A stretch of 64,000 bases of DNA from Syntrophus sp034006265 (GTDB taxonomy: Bacteria > Desulfobacterota > Syntrophia > Syntrophales > Syntrophaceae). The notes below the pieces were generated by a model that was given only the letters and a program-made list of their open reading frames with translations, made no database searches and was not told the DNA's origin. A program made the translations under genes and the position numbers. Where the stretch lies: positions 31,115 to 95,114 of the forward strand of contig JAVETB010000002.1 in the NCBI GenBank assembly GCA_034006265.1, read 5' to 3'. Shown here piece by piece: positions 17,699-26,157 of this stretch (position 1 is the stretch's first letter; each line of letters starts with the position of its first letter).

Positions 17699-18571
17699 TC
17701 AAATGACCTTGTCCAGGGGATACTCGATGATCCCTTCGGCCCCGCCCTCCTGGAGCAGGGGGATCAGGTCCCTGACGGACTTCGCATCAAGGATCGTTTC
17801 CACCGCGAGCCAGTCGGTGGAATACAGGTTGGAAATCGTCGGAGCCCTCAGTGAGGGGAGCAGCTGAATCACCCGGTCCAGGTTCTGCCTGGGCACGTTC
17901 ATTTTGATTCCCACCTTTCCCACGGCTTGAAGGGAACCGTTCAGAAGAGTCCGGATCTGCTCAATCTTCTGCCGCTTCCAGGGATCATTCCAGGCCGCCT
18001 CATTGGTGATTAAAACCGTGTTGGTCCGCATCAGTTCATGGATGATTTTAAGGTTGTTTGCTCGAATCGTGCTACCCGTCTCGGTGACTTCCACGACGGC
18101 ATCCACCAGGCCTTCAACGACCTTGGCCTCCGTCGCCCCCCAGGAAAACTCGACGTGAACATGGATGTTCCTCTCCTTGAAGTACCGCTCCGTAAAGCAG
18201 CGCAGCTCCGTTGCAATCCGCTTTCCTTCGAGATCCTCTATCCTGGTGATCGGAGAGTCCTCCCGGACAACGAGGACCCACCGGGCCTGCTTGGCCGATG
18301 TCTTTGAGTAGACCAGGTCCTGTATCTCCACGACATTCGAACCGTTTTCGATAATCCAGTCCTTTCCCGTCAACCCCATGTCCAGCGTGCCGTCTTCCAC
18401 GTATCTGGACATTTCCTGGGCCCTGACCAGGGTGCAGGAAAGCTCCTCGTCGTCGACATCGGGAAAGTAGCTTCTACTGTCATAGGTGATGTGCCACCCG
18501 GCCCTTCTGAAAAGATCGACGGTTTTCGCTTCAAGGCTCCCCTTGGGTATCCCCAGCTTCAACTTATTCAT
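17699..18571 (-). CDS. hisG: ATP phosphoribosyltransferase, long form
   Basis: 290 residues. The length and the C-terminal domain (about 215-290) identify the long form, which carries its own histidine-feedback domain and needs no HisZ. It condenses ATP and PRPP at the first step of histidine synthesis. Visible: MNKLKLGIPKGSLE start, DMGLTGKDWI (near 65) and the PRPP-binding VEVTETGSTIRANNLK (about 162-177). Its start overlaps the end of hisI by 4 bases (ATGA), which shows tight translational coupling. Confidence 0.96.
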   Translation of the reverse strand: MNKLKLGIPKGSLEAKTVDLFRRAGWHITYDSRSYFPDVDDEELSCTLVRAQEMSRYVEDGTLDMGLTGKDWIIENGSNVVEIQDLVYSKTSAKQARWVLVVREDSPITRIEDLEGKRIATELRCFTERYFKERNIHVHVEFSWGATEAKVVEGLVDAVVEVTETGSTIRANNLKIIHELMRTNTVLITNEAAWNDPWKRQKIEQIRTLLNGSLQAVGKVGIKMNVPRQNLDRVIQLLPSLRAPTISNLYSTDWLAVETILDAKSVRDLIPLLQEGGAEGIIEYPLDKVI

Positions 18572-18939
18572 TTATAGACGTCCTCCGGATCTACCAGTCT
18601 TTCGCCGACAATTTCGACGCCCCCGGCGGTGATCTTCCTGTAGAAACAGGAGCGGTACCCCGTATGACAGGCCGCGCCGGTCTGCTCAACCTTCAGAAGA
18701 ACCGTATCCTCATCGCAGTCGATCCGAATCTCCCTGACCGACTGAAAATGCCCCGACGTCTCACCCTTGATCCAGAGGCTGTTTCTGGAGCGGCTCCAAT
18801 AGGATGCTTTTCCTGTCTCCAGAGTGTTAAGCCAGGCTTCACGATTCATGTACGCAAGCATCAGCACTTCGCCGGTGTCGTAATCCTGGACGATTGCAGG
18901 TATCAATCCGTTTCCTTTTTCAAAATTCGGCTCCAACAT
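18568..18939 (-). CDS. hisI: Phosphoribosyl-AMP cyclohydrolase
   Basis: 123 residues, the cyclohydrolase alone without the HisE pyrophosphohydrolase domain. Zinc and magnesium residues are recognisable: SRSRNSLWIKGETSG, then IDCDEDTVLLKV with the Asp/Cys group and TGAACHTGYRSCFYR with the two cysteines. It opens the ring of phosphoribosyl-AMP at step three of histidine synthesis. It is the first gene of the minus-strand his operon and has GAGGAG just upstream of its ATG. HisE is not seen in the window. Confidence 0.95.
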   Translation of the reverse strand: MLEPNFEKGNGLIPAIVQDYDTGEVLMLAYMNREAWLNTLETGKASYWSRSRNSLWIKGETSGHFQSVREIRIDCDEDTVLLKVEQTGAACHTGYRSCFYRKITAGGVEIVGERLVDPEDVYK

Positions 18940-19155
18940 CCTGTTTCTCCTCGCTGAATATCACCCTACACAAATGCGGTTTTAGTAAAACTCATATATT
19001 ATCAAAGCAGGAAATGCTAATTTAAAAACCCCTGATTATCAAGCTTTTTTTCCATTTCCCCTCTGATTTCTCTTGACTTTTTAGAGCAACCTATCTCAGA
19101 ACAGATCATGCGGCACAGTGCTCAGGGGCCGCCTTGTCCGTTGATAACATTTGCT

Positions 19156-19185
19156 TTGAATTCTCGGTGCTGTTTTATTTATAAT
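19156..19185 (+). promoter_or_regulatory. sigma70-type promoter for the small membrane protein gene
   Basis: TTGAAT (19156-19161), an 18-base spacer and a perfect TATAAT (19180-19185). The start of transcription would be near 19192, about 29 bases before the ATG at 19221, which has GGGAGG upstream. Confidence 0.6.
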
Positions 19186-19220
19186 GAGCCATCACATTAT
19201 TTAAAGGGAGGTAAGCGACG

Positions 19221-19529
19221 ATGTCACTATTGACCGGAGGCGCAATTTCGACGTTTCTTGGGTTGCTTGGGCTGATCTTCTGGTGGTCTGATTTCGTGGC
19301 GCTCTTGAAAGGGGCCATCCCCATATTCCTGATCCTGGGAGGTGTCCTGGCCGTCTATATCGGTTTCGATGACATCCAGGACAAATTGAACCGCGAGCGG
19401 CAGAAGCAGGATGAAGAGCTGGCAAGGGCGCGGGAGGAAATCGAGGCCGTAAAGGCCCAGACCAATCTGTACCGTGAAGAGCTGGACAGGTTGAGGGAAG
19501 GGGCTTCGAAGACATCCGCCGGGGAGTGA
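19221..19529 (+). CDS. Small inner-membrane protein with coiled coil
   Basis: 102 residues. Two hydrophobic segments (about residues 8-23 and 30-48) at the N terminus are followed by a long charged helix (about 53-100) with heptad character (DKLNRERQKQDEELARAREE), which would form a cytoplasmic coiled coil. RBS GGGAGG and a good promoter precede it. No family recognised. The acyl-CoA synthetase gene follows 78 bases later and could be co-transcribed. Confidence 0.72.
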   Translation: MSLLTGGAISTFLGLLGLIFWWSDFVALLKGAIPIFLILGGVLAVYIGFDDIQDKLNRERQKQDEELARAREEIEAVKAQTNLYREELDRLREGASKTSAGE

Positions 19530-19607
19530 TCCTTTTCCAGAAAACTCAGCCGCCATGACCTGTCCCGTCAACGAAAGACATTCTTTTTCCTTACCGCCGT
19601 CTGAAAT

Positions 19608-21740
19608 ATGCACTATTTTTTTAATCCTCAGAGCATTGCCGTCTTCGGTGCAACCCCCAAAACCTTCAAGGGGGGATATGCCATTCTCAGGAATCTGATT
19701 TCGACGTTCCAGGGACGGATTTATCCCGTCAACCCTCAGCATGTAAGCATTGAAGGCATGCCCTGCTTTCCCGCTTTGGCAGACATCGAGGGACCCGTCG
19801 ACTTGGTGATCCTCTTCATCGCGGCCAGGATGGTTCCCGACGCGCTGGAACAATGCGCCGCCAAAGGCGTCCGGGGAATTATGATCGAATCGGGCGGGTT
19901 TGCGGAGACGGATGACGTGGGGAAAGCCCTTCAGCGGTCGATTTCGGAATTTGTCAGACGAACGGGAATCCGGGTTTGGGGACCGAACTGCATGGGACTC
20001 GTGGACGGCATCCGGGGGCACATCTTCTCTTTCACGGACCCGAAGGTCCTTCCTGCCTGCCTCCTCCCCGGACCGGTGTCCCTGATTGTCCAGAGCGGCA
20101 TGCTCTCCGCGGGGTTTGTCGTCGACATCTTGAGTCATGGCATCACCGGCTTCAGCAAGATCTGCTCGATCGGCAACAAGGCAGACATCCACGAAAGCGA
20201 CGTCCTCGCCTATCTCCTTGAAGATCCCGACACCTGTTCCGTCGGCCTCTATCTCGAATCCTTCATCGACGGCAGACGCTTTCTGGATCTTTGCCGGAAC
20301 AGCGACAAGCCCGTGGTTGTCTTGAAGGGGGGAAAGAGCAAAACGGGGGCGCAGGCCGCCATCAGCCACACCGCCAGCCTGGCAGGCAATTACCGGGTTG
20401 CCGTCGGCGCGCTCGCACAGGCCGGAGTTTACGAGGCGCAGGACTTCAAGCAGCTTGTCGACTTCTGCCGGACGCTTGCCCTCCACCCTCCCCGGCGCAG
20501 CCGGTCCCGGGCCCGGGGGCGGATCGCCGTCATCACCTTCAGCGGCGCTTCGGGCATCGTGTCCTCCGATTTCATGGAAGAGCAGGGTCTCAGCGTCGCC
20601 GAGCTTTCAGAGGCAACGAAAATACGCCTGGGCCGCCTTTTTCCCCAATGGATGCCCGTGGCCGATCCCGTGGACATCTGGCCGGCTATCGAACAGCACA
20701 GCGGAACGGATCTCGACATTTACAGCCTCGCCCTGGAAGCGGTTCTTGACGACCCGGGTGTGGATGCCGTCCTCGTCCATTCCTTTTCGGGATACACACG
20801 AATCCGGCTGAACCTGGAGGAAATGTCCGGGCAGAGCCGAGCTTCCGGAAAACCCGTGCTGCTGTGGCTGCTGGGCAGGCATGAAGAGGTCTTTCAGGCC
20901 AAAAAACGAGCCCGCGACCTGGGGCTCCTGGTTTTTCAGGAGCTGCACCGGGCCGTGGAGTGCCTGTCTATTCTCTTTCATCCCTCCGGAACGCTTCCGC
21001 GACTGGAGGAAGCTCAGCCCGTCCCGCCGGTACGTTCAACGGTGCTTTCAGAGGATCTTTCCCGCCTCCTGGAACATGCGGAGGGTCCCCAGGATGAGTG
21101 GACATCCAAAAGGATACTTCAATCCTTCGGCATTCCTTCCGTGGAAGAGGCTGTGATAGAGGATTTTTTCCGCTTTGAAGGGACAGCGGCCCGGATGGGT
21201 TTTCCCCTGGTGATGAAGGGACTGCAACCGGGGGTTGTCCACAAGACGGAGCGCGGGCTGATCGAACTGAACATCCGGAATCGGCAGGAGGCGGGAGCAA
21301 GCTTTGAGCGGCTCATGGAGAGGATGGGCGGTAACGGTTCGGTATTGCTTCAGAAGCAGGTGCAGGGGGGTGTGGAGCTGATCCTGGGCGCCCTCCGTGA
21401 CCCCCAGTTCGGCCCCTGCGTCATGATCGGCGTTGGCGGAGTCCTGGCCCATCTCGTCGCCGACACCGTTTTCGCGCCCGCCCCGCTGGGCCGGGAGGAA
21501 GCGCTGGACGCCATCGGCCGACTGCGGACCCCCCAGATTTTAGACGGCTTCCGCGGATCTGAACCCGTCGACCGGGACGTGATCGCCTCTCTTCTGGTCA
21601 ACCTGGGCAGCGTGATGACCGACTGTCCCCGCATCCGGGAAATTGACATCAACCCCGTCCTTGCGACTCGAAACAGCGCTGTTGCCGTGGATGCGACGGT
21701 GGTTTTAGGCAGCCCCATTTCAAGGACAGATCACCGGTAA
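19608..21740 (+). CDS. Acyl/acetyl-CoA synthetase, ADP-forming (fused alpha-beta)
   Basis: 710 residues. Order: CoA-binding Rossmann domain (about 5-125, IAVFGATPKTFKGG), two succinyl-CoA-ligase-like flavodoxin domains (about 130-450) with the phosphorylated catalytic His254 in ISHTASLAG, and a C-terminal ATP-grasp domain (about 480-705; GFPLVMKGL, VVHKTERGLIEL, REIDINPVL). It interconverts acyl-CoA and acid with ATP formation from ADP and phosphate, a direct route to ATP in fermentative anaerobes. The acyl group is not determined by sequence. No good ribosome site precedes the ATG, but an upstream start is not evident. It lacks the GNAT domain of Pat-type protein acetyltransferases. Confidence 0.9.
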   Translation: MHYFFNPQSIAVFGATPKTFKGGYAILRNLISTFQGRIYPVNPQHVSIEGMPCFPALADIEGPVDLVILFIAARMVPDALEQCAAKGVRGIMIESGGFAETDDVGKALQRSISEFVRRTGIRVWGPNCMGLVDGIRGHIFSFTDPKVLPACLLPGPVSLIVQSGMLSAGFVVDILSHGITGFSKICSIGNKADIHESDVLAYLLEDPDTCSVGLYLESFIDGRRFLDLCRNSDKPVVVLKGGKSKTGAQAAISHTASLAGNYRVAVGALAQAGVYEAQDFKQLVDFCRTLALHPPRRSRSRARGRIAVITFSGASGIVSSDFMEEQGLSVAELSEATKIRLGRLFPQWMPVADPVDIWPAIEQHSGTDLDIYSLALEAVLDDPGVDAVLVHSFSGYTRIRLNLEEMSGQSRASGKPVLLWLLGRHEEVFQAKKRARDLGLLVFQELHRAVECLSILFHPSGTLPRLEEAQPVPPVRSTVLSEDLSRLLEHAEGPQDEWTSKRILQSFGIPSVEEAVIEDFFRFEGTAARMGFPLVMKGLQPGVVHKTERGLIELNIRNRQEAGASFERLMERMGGNGSVLLQKQVQGGVELILGALRDPQFGPCVMIGVGGVLAHLVADTVFAPAPLGREEALDAIGRLRTPQILDGFRGSEPVDRDVIASLLVNLGSVMTDCPRIREIDINPVLATRNSAVAVDATVVLGSPISRTDHR

Positions 21741-21752
21741 GGAGAAAAAGGA

Positions 21753-22166
21753 GTGAAAGAGCCAAAAAAGGAAAGGGAAATTGCGAGCAATCCGGCTCTT
21801 GAAGAGGAAATCAGAAACCGGACGAAAGGCAACGAGCTGAGCTGCGCGGCGGCCATGCAGATCTCCGCGCAGTTCGGAGAGCCCCCCGGGGATCTGGGAC
21901 AGAGGCTCGATGCGATGGAAATCCGCCTCGCCAAGTGTCAGCTTGGCCTTTACGGCTACAAGCCCGAGAAGAAGATTGTCCAGCCTGCGGCGGAAGTATC
22001 GGCAAACCTGGAAGAGGAGATTCGAAACGCCATGAAGGGGAATTCCCTGCCCTGCATGGAGGCCTGGTCCATCGCCAGGAGAAGAAGAATCCCCAAGATG
22101 GCCGTTTCCTCGGCCTGCGAAACCCTGAAGATCAAGATCAGCCCCTGCCAGCTCGGAGCCTTTTAG
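21753..22166 (+). CDS. Unknown protein with internal duplication
   Basis: 137 residues, GTG start at 21753 with AAGGAG upstream. Two copies of a unit of about 50 residues: residues about 16-68 (LEEEIRNRTKGNELSCAAAM ... AKCQLGLYGY) and about 86-137 (LEEEIRNAMKGNSLPCMEAW ... SPCQLGAF). Each holds LEEEIRN, KGN.L.C and CQLG, so each carries two conserved cysteines. The units are helical and could be small DNA- or metal-binding modules. I recall similar stretches in anaerobe proteins of unknown function but cannot name a family. It begins 12 bases after the acyl-CoA synthetase, likely the same operon, and its end overlaps the convergent phosphorylase gene by 4 bases. Confidence 0.65.
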   Translation: MKEPKKEREIASNPALEEEIRNRTKGNELSCAAAMQISAQFGEPPGDLGQRLDAMEIRLAKCQLGLYGYKPEKKIVQPAAEVSANLEEEIRNAMKGNSLPCMEAWSIARRRRIPKMAVSSACETLKIKISPCQLGAF

Positions 22167-22885
22167 GGGGTCCGGCAACGGCCATTCTCCAGGTAGCGGG
22201 TGGCCACGGCAATCATGACCCGGGCGTTCTCCCGGGCATGGGCCACAATCTGCTCGACCGTCAAAGGCTCTTCCGCCAGACCGTTTCCGTAATTGTCGAC
22301 AGAGCAGAGCGCTCCATAGGCCAGGCCGAATTCCTGCGCCGTCACGGCTTCACTCGCCAGGGTCATGCCTACCAGGTCGGCAAACCGCGCGATCATGCGG
22401 ATCTCGGCACGCGTTTCCAGCCGGGGTCCCGGCATCTGAAAGTAAACCCCCTGGTCCACCGCCTTCACCCCGCTTTGTTGGGCGGCTTCGAGGAGACGCC
22501 GCCTCACTCCCGGATCGAGCCGCGGGGTCATATGGGCGGAGCGGTCCCGGAACATACTGGGAATACCGGCCAGGAAAATGAAATCCTCGGGAATCATGAT
22601 TGTTCCCGGCTTCCATTTTCGATGTAGGGAACCAGCCGAGTTGATGGCGACGATCTCCTTCACCCCGATTTCGGCAAGGGCTTTCATATTTGCCCGATGA
22701 TTGATCCGGTGCGGCAGGATGTATCGTTCGGGGTCTGCCCCATGCCGCGAAATAAAAGCGACTTCGTCGGAGCGCATCACCTCCGCAGGGCCGTATTCCG
22801 TCTCAATGAGCGCCTCCCGGAGATCTCCGAAAAGCTCACCGCCCCTCGGGATGACCGTCCCGGAAAGAATTCCCAAAGGCCGCAT
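22163..22885 (-). CDS. Methylthio-purine nucleoside phosphorylase (MTAP/MTIP family)
   Basis: 240 residues from the ATG at 22885 (GAGGAG just upstream); an in-frame ATG at 22897 is an alternative. Purine nucleoside phosphorylase family 2: LGILSGT-type opening, SAGSLHRKWKPGTIMIPEDFI (base-site region, about 87-107), and YFQMPGPRLETRAEI with the substrate-binding stretch (about 148-162). It cleaves 5'-methylthioadenosine or methylthioinosine with phosphate, salvaging methylthioribose-1-phosphate from polyamine or SAM metabolism. Asn/Asp base-specificity residues are not resolved by eye. Convergent with the duplicated-unit gene. Confidence 0.85.
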   Translation of the reverse strand: MRPLGILSGTVIPRGGELFGDLREALIETEYGPAEVMRSDEVAFISRHGADPERYILPHRINHRANMKALAEIGVKEIVAINSAGSLHRKWKPGTIMIPEDFIFLAGIPSMFRDRSAHMTPRLDPGVRRRLLEAAQQSGVKAVDQGVYFQMPGPRLETRAEIRMIARFADLVGMTLASEAVTAQEFGLAYGALCSVDNYGNGLAEEPLTVEQIVAHARENARVMIAVATRYLENGRCRTP

Positions 22886-22993
22886 CCGTCTCCTCATCCC
22901 CTTTCCCTGTCAGCGCTGCCCCCCCTATAACAGATCACCGTCCCCCTGTCAAAAGCGCCGGATCTTTTCCCCGGCTCCGCCCTGAAAATGCCA

Positions 22994-23023
22994 TTGACAT
23001 CCCTCGGGAGGATATGACATAGA
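22994..23023 (+). promoter_or_regulatory. Candidate promoter upstream of trxA-bamD
   Basis: A perfect TTGACA (22994-22999) followed after 18 bases by CATAGA (23018-23023, weak match). It lies 60 bases before the trxA ATG, which has a strong G-rich ribosome site. Confidence 0.4.
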
Positions 23024-23058
23024 TACAGGAAATTTAAATCTGACAGGGGGGTCTCTCC

Positions 23059-23391
23059 ATGAGTACGCAGGAATCACTGGTACATGTCTCCGATGCGAAT
23101 TTCGAGGCGGAAATCATCAAATCAGATAAACCGGCCCTGGTTGATTTCTGGGCAACATGGTGCGGGCCCTGCCGGGCCATCGGTCCCCTGGTGGAAGAGC
23201 TTGCCGAAATCTACAAGGACAGGGTGAAGATATCAAAGCTCAACGTGGACGAAAACCCGAAAACCGCCGCGGATTTCGGGGTGCGCAGCATCCCGACGCT
23301 GATGCTTTTCAAGGAAGGCAAGGTAATGGACACCCTGGTCGGAGTCGTCTCGCGGGAACGGCTGGAAGAATTCATCAATCAAAGCCTCTAA
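23059..23391 (+). CDS. trxA: Thioredoxin
   Basis: 110 residues, normal thioredoxin length. Active site WCGPC at residues 34-38 (Cys35, Cys38) follows VDFWAT; the cis-proline loop is SIPTLMLFKEGK (about 79-90). It reduces protein disulfides in the cytoplasm. Its stop codon shares one base with the ATG of the bamD gene (TAATG), so the two are translationally coupled. Confidence 0.96.
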   Translation: MSTQESLVHVSDANFEAEIIKSDKPALVDFWATWCGPCRAIGPLVEELAEIYKDRVKISKLNVDENPKTAADFGVRSIPTLMLFKEGKVMDTLVGVVSRERLEEFINQSL

Positions 23392-24128
23392 TGGCCCGGC
23401 GCAAGACCATAAAACCCATGACTCACAGAACCCCTTACCTTCGCTGCCTGATCGCGCTCCTTTCCTGGACCCTGATCCTCTCTCTTTCGGCAGGCTGTCA
23501 ATTATTCCGGAAGTCGGACATGACCAGGGGAACCCCCGAGGGCCTTTACAAGAAAGGATATTCCGACTACCAGAACGGCCGGTACAAAAAGGCTATTCAA
23601 TCCTTTGAACGGCTCCGGGACGAGCATCCCCTGAGCGAACTGGCCATTCTAGCCAAGCTGGGAATCGGAGACGCCCATTACAGCGACAAGTCCTATGCGG
23701 AAGCGGAAGCCGCCTACGGTGACTTCATTTACCTTCATCCCACGAACGAGAACATCCCCTATGTGATGTACCAGATAGGGATGTGCCATTACGAGCAGAT
23801 TCTGTCCATTGACCGCGACCAGACCGAAACCCGGAGAGCGGCCAAGGAATTCGAAAAGCTGCTGGTGCGCTTTCCGGACAGCAAATTCTCCCTGATGGCG
23901 GAGAAAATGCTCAGGGAATGCCGCATCAGGTTGGCTGAACATGAGTTTTACGTAGGGGAATTCTATTTCAAGCAGAAGAATTATCCGTCGGCGCTTCTGC
24001 GCTTCGAAGCCATAGCCCGGGAATATGCGGGCCTGGGCCTGGATTACAAAACGTCCGTCTACATTGAGGAAACAAAAAAGCTGATGGAGCTCGAAGAAGC
24101 CAAAAAGAAGAACCCGGAGAAGAAGTAA
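23391..24128 (+). CDS. bamD: Outer membrane assembly lipoprotein BamD
   Basis: 245 residues. Lipobox LSAGC at residues 32-36, so Cys36 is the lipid-anchored residue after a 35-residue signal peptide. The mature protein is all helical, with tetratricopeptide units: YKKGYSDYQNGRYKKAIQSF, then ILAKLGIGDAHYSDKSYAEA and FYFKQKNYPSALLRFEAI. These match the BamD/ComL family that holds BamA and the other factors for outer-membrane protein folding. The start ATG overlaps the trxA stop; an in-frame Met10 (23418) is an alternative. A stem-loop lies just downstream. Confidence 0.9.
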   Translation: MARRKTIKPMTHRTPYLRCLIALLSWTLILSLSAGCQLFRKSDMTRGTPEGLYKKGYSDYQNGRYKKAIQSFERLRDEHPLSELAILAKLGIGDAHYSDKSYAEAEAAYGDFIYLHPTNENIPYVMYQIGMCHYEQILSIDRDQTETRRAAKEFEKLLVRFPDSKFSLMAEKMLRECRIRLAEHEFYVGEFYFKQKNYPSALLRFEAIAREYAGLGLDYKTSVYIEETKKLMELEEAKKKNPEKK

Positions 24129-24161
24129 GGATTCTTCGATCGCTCATCCCGCTGTTTCGCC

Positions 24162-24190
24162 GCGGGGGGATTGGGAACACCCCCGCTTAT
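24162..24190 (+). terminator. Stem-loop terminator after bamD
   Basis: GCGGGGG (24162-24168) pairs with CCCCCGC (24180-24186) around an 11-base loop, followed by TTATT. It sits between convergent genes; the T-tract is weak. Confidence 0.45.
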
Positions 24191-25782
24191 TGAGCGGAGC
24201 CTTCTCCGGCCTTCCTCATTTTCAGCAGAATTTCATGGGCGCACGCCTCCGGAGAGTCGGCGGTATTCACGGGCAGGTACTCGCCGGTGGCAAGTTCGTT
24301 GATGGGGTCGAAATCGCTTTTCTGCGCCATATAAATCTCCCACCTGCCGTCCGACACCTCACCCGCCTCCGTCAAGCGCCTGTTCAGACGCTCCTCGAGG
24401 ATTTCCTCCGGGCACAGGCATTCAACCACAAAGAAATCGGCGTGCATCCCTTCGGCAAGCGATTTCGCCTTCAACCGCTCACCGCGCCTTTTGTAGGAAG
24501 CGTCGATGATGACGGGCCTGCCGTCCCTGAGAACTTCCGCCGCCCGGCTCAAGGCCGCCTCGTAGGTGCGCCTCGAAACTTCCTCCGAATAGATCCCCTG
24601 CCCGAACTCCGAGAAATGATGATCCGCAGCCGGGATGCTGAGAAGCTCCTTGCGGAGAGCATCCATCTGCACGATCTCCGCCTCAAGAGGGGCCGCCAGG
24701 TTCCGGGCCAGAACGCTCTTTCCCGTCCCCATCAGGCCGGCCAGCAGGATCAGCGCCGGCCTCTCCAAACGGCCGGCACAGGCGTAGGCCAGTTCAAAAT
24801 ACCGTCCCGCCGCCGCCCTGGCCCCGTCCCGCTCTTCCTGACTGACGGCCGTGTCCTGGCTTTTAAAGCCGACGACCTTCCCTCGGACATAGGCATAATA
24901 GCACTTGTAAAAATTGAGGAGCCGGCGGATCTCCCCGTCCCCCGAAAGGGAGATGTAGGCTTCGACAAAGGCCTTCCCGTATTCCGGGTAGCCGTTGAAA
25001 TCAAGGTCCATGGCCAGAAAAGCCACTTCCGCGGCCACATCCTCGTAGCGGAATCGCTCATTGAACTCGATGCAGTCAAAAATGACAATGTCAGGATCGA
25101 GAAGACAGATATGCTCGAGGTGCAGATCGCCGTGGCAGTCCCGGATCCGGTGGTTCTCCACCCGCCGCCGGAGCAGCCCTTCGCGCCTTTCGAGAAAATC
25201 GAGGGCCCGGGATTGGATGAAAGAGTACTGATAGGCGGGAATCGTCACGCCGATGAAGCTTCGCGTTTGGTCGAAATTTTCCTCGATATTCCTCCGAATC
25301 GTCTCCGGCCCGCCCACTTCGTCGATCGTTCCGCCTGTTTCAGCCCGGCGGTGAAAATCCTCGACTTTTCCGGCAACCCTCTCCATCGCTGCAGCCGGCA
25401 GGTCTCCCCGGGCCAGCAGTCTCTTGAGCATCTGCTCTTCCGGAATTTTTTTCATGACGACGGCATAGTCCACGACCTTCCCGGAATCGCCCAACGCCAG
25501 CCGCCCATCCGGTTTTTCGACGATCTCCACGACGCCCAGGTAGACCTCCGGGGCCAGCCTCCGGTTCAGCCTCAATTCTTCCCCGCAGTAGAATCGCCGC
25601 TTTTCAAGGGTCGTGAAATCAAGGAATCCAAAGTCCACGGCCTTCTTGATTTTATAAACAAGATCTCCGGCGATGAAGATGAAAGAAATGTGCGTCTGCA
25701 GCAGTTCAACCCGCTCCGGCCTGCCGGGATAGAACTCCGGCCGGCTCATGGCGGCAACCAGTTGAGGATGCGTTTTCTCCAT
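24187..25782 (-). CDS. Aminoglycoside-phosphotransferase-like / P-loop kinase fusion protein
   Basis: 531 residues from ATG 25782, chosen for the AGAGGG site upstream; longer frames to 26013 have no ribosome site. The N-terminal two thirds resemble the APH kinase fold: a nucleotide-binding part, then DCHGDLHLEHICLLD near residue 213-227 with the catalytic HGD and the IFDCIEFNERFRYEDVAAE segment. The C-terminal third is a separate zeta-toxin/AAA-like P-loop kinase (LLAGLMGTGKSVLAR near 343-357, with VIIDASYKRRGER). Such two-kinase proteins are widespread in anaerobic and soil bacteria but their substrate is unknown; antibiotic resistance should not be assumed. Convergent with bamD. Confidence 0.8.
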   Translation of the reverse strand: MEKTHPQLVAAMSRPEFYPGRPERVELLQTHISFIFIAGDLVYKIKKAVDFGFLDFTTLEKRRFYCGEELRLNRRLAPEVYLGVVEIVEKPDGRLALGDSGKVVDYAVVMKKIPEEQMLKRLLARGDLPAAAMERVAGKVEDFHRRAETGGTIDEVGGPETIRRNIEENFDQTRSFIGVTIPAYQYSFIQSRALDFLERREGLLRRRVENHRIRDCHGDLHLEHICLLDPDIVIFDCIEFNERFRYEDVAAEVAFLAMDLDFNGYPEYGKAFVEAYISLSGDGEIRRLLNFYKCYYAYVRGKVVGFKSQDTAVSQEERDGARAAAGRYFELAYACAGRLERPALILLAGLMGTGKSVLARNLAAPLEAEIVQMDALRKELLSIPAADHHFSEFGQGIYSEEVSRRTYEAALSRAAEVLRDGRPVIIDASYKRRGERLKAKSLAEGMHADFFVVECLCPEEILEERLNRRLTEAGEVSDGRWEIYMAQKSDFDPINELATGEYLPVNTADSPEACAHEILLKMRKAGEGSAQ

Positions 25783-26157
25783 TTTTTTCCCTCTGTGGAT
25801 TTTCCCCGTGATGAGCGGGAATTCGATTCGCTTTTCGTCCCAAAGCCTGCCTCCTCCTTTAATCAATCCGCCGAGGTTAATCAAGATGAAACTGAGAATC
25901 GTCATGGGCGGCCGGTCAGGGTTCCTCCCGGCCGGCGGTGATCGCCGACGGAAGGCTTTTCGGATGGACTCCCGGAAAGAACATTTCCCTTGCCTTTTCC
26001 CGCCGGCACCCATAAAAAGGGGAAGTCACCGGCTGAAGGCATCACCCGGCTCCGACGGCGCACCCAAGGCCTGCTGGATTCGCCCGGTTTCTTTCTGCCG
26101 GTTTCTGCTGGAACATCCTTTTTAAGGTCAATGTTGACGTCCCGGAGGGAAGGGGTT

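Noticed and set aside
24190..25941. 583-residue plus-strand open frame opposite the APH/P-loop gene
   Set aside because: Antisense shadow; the minus strand holds HGD and P-loop motifs.
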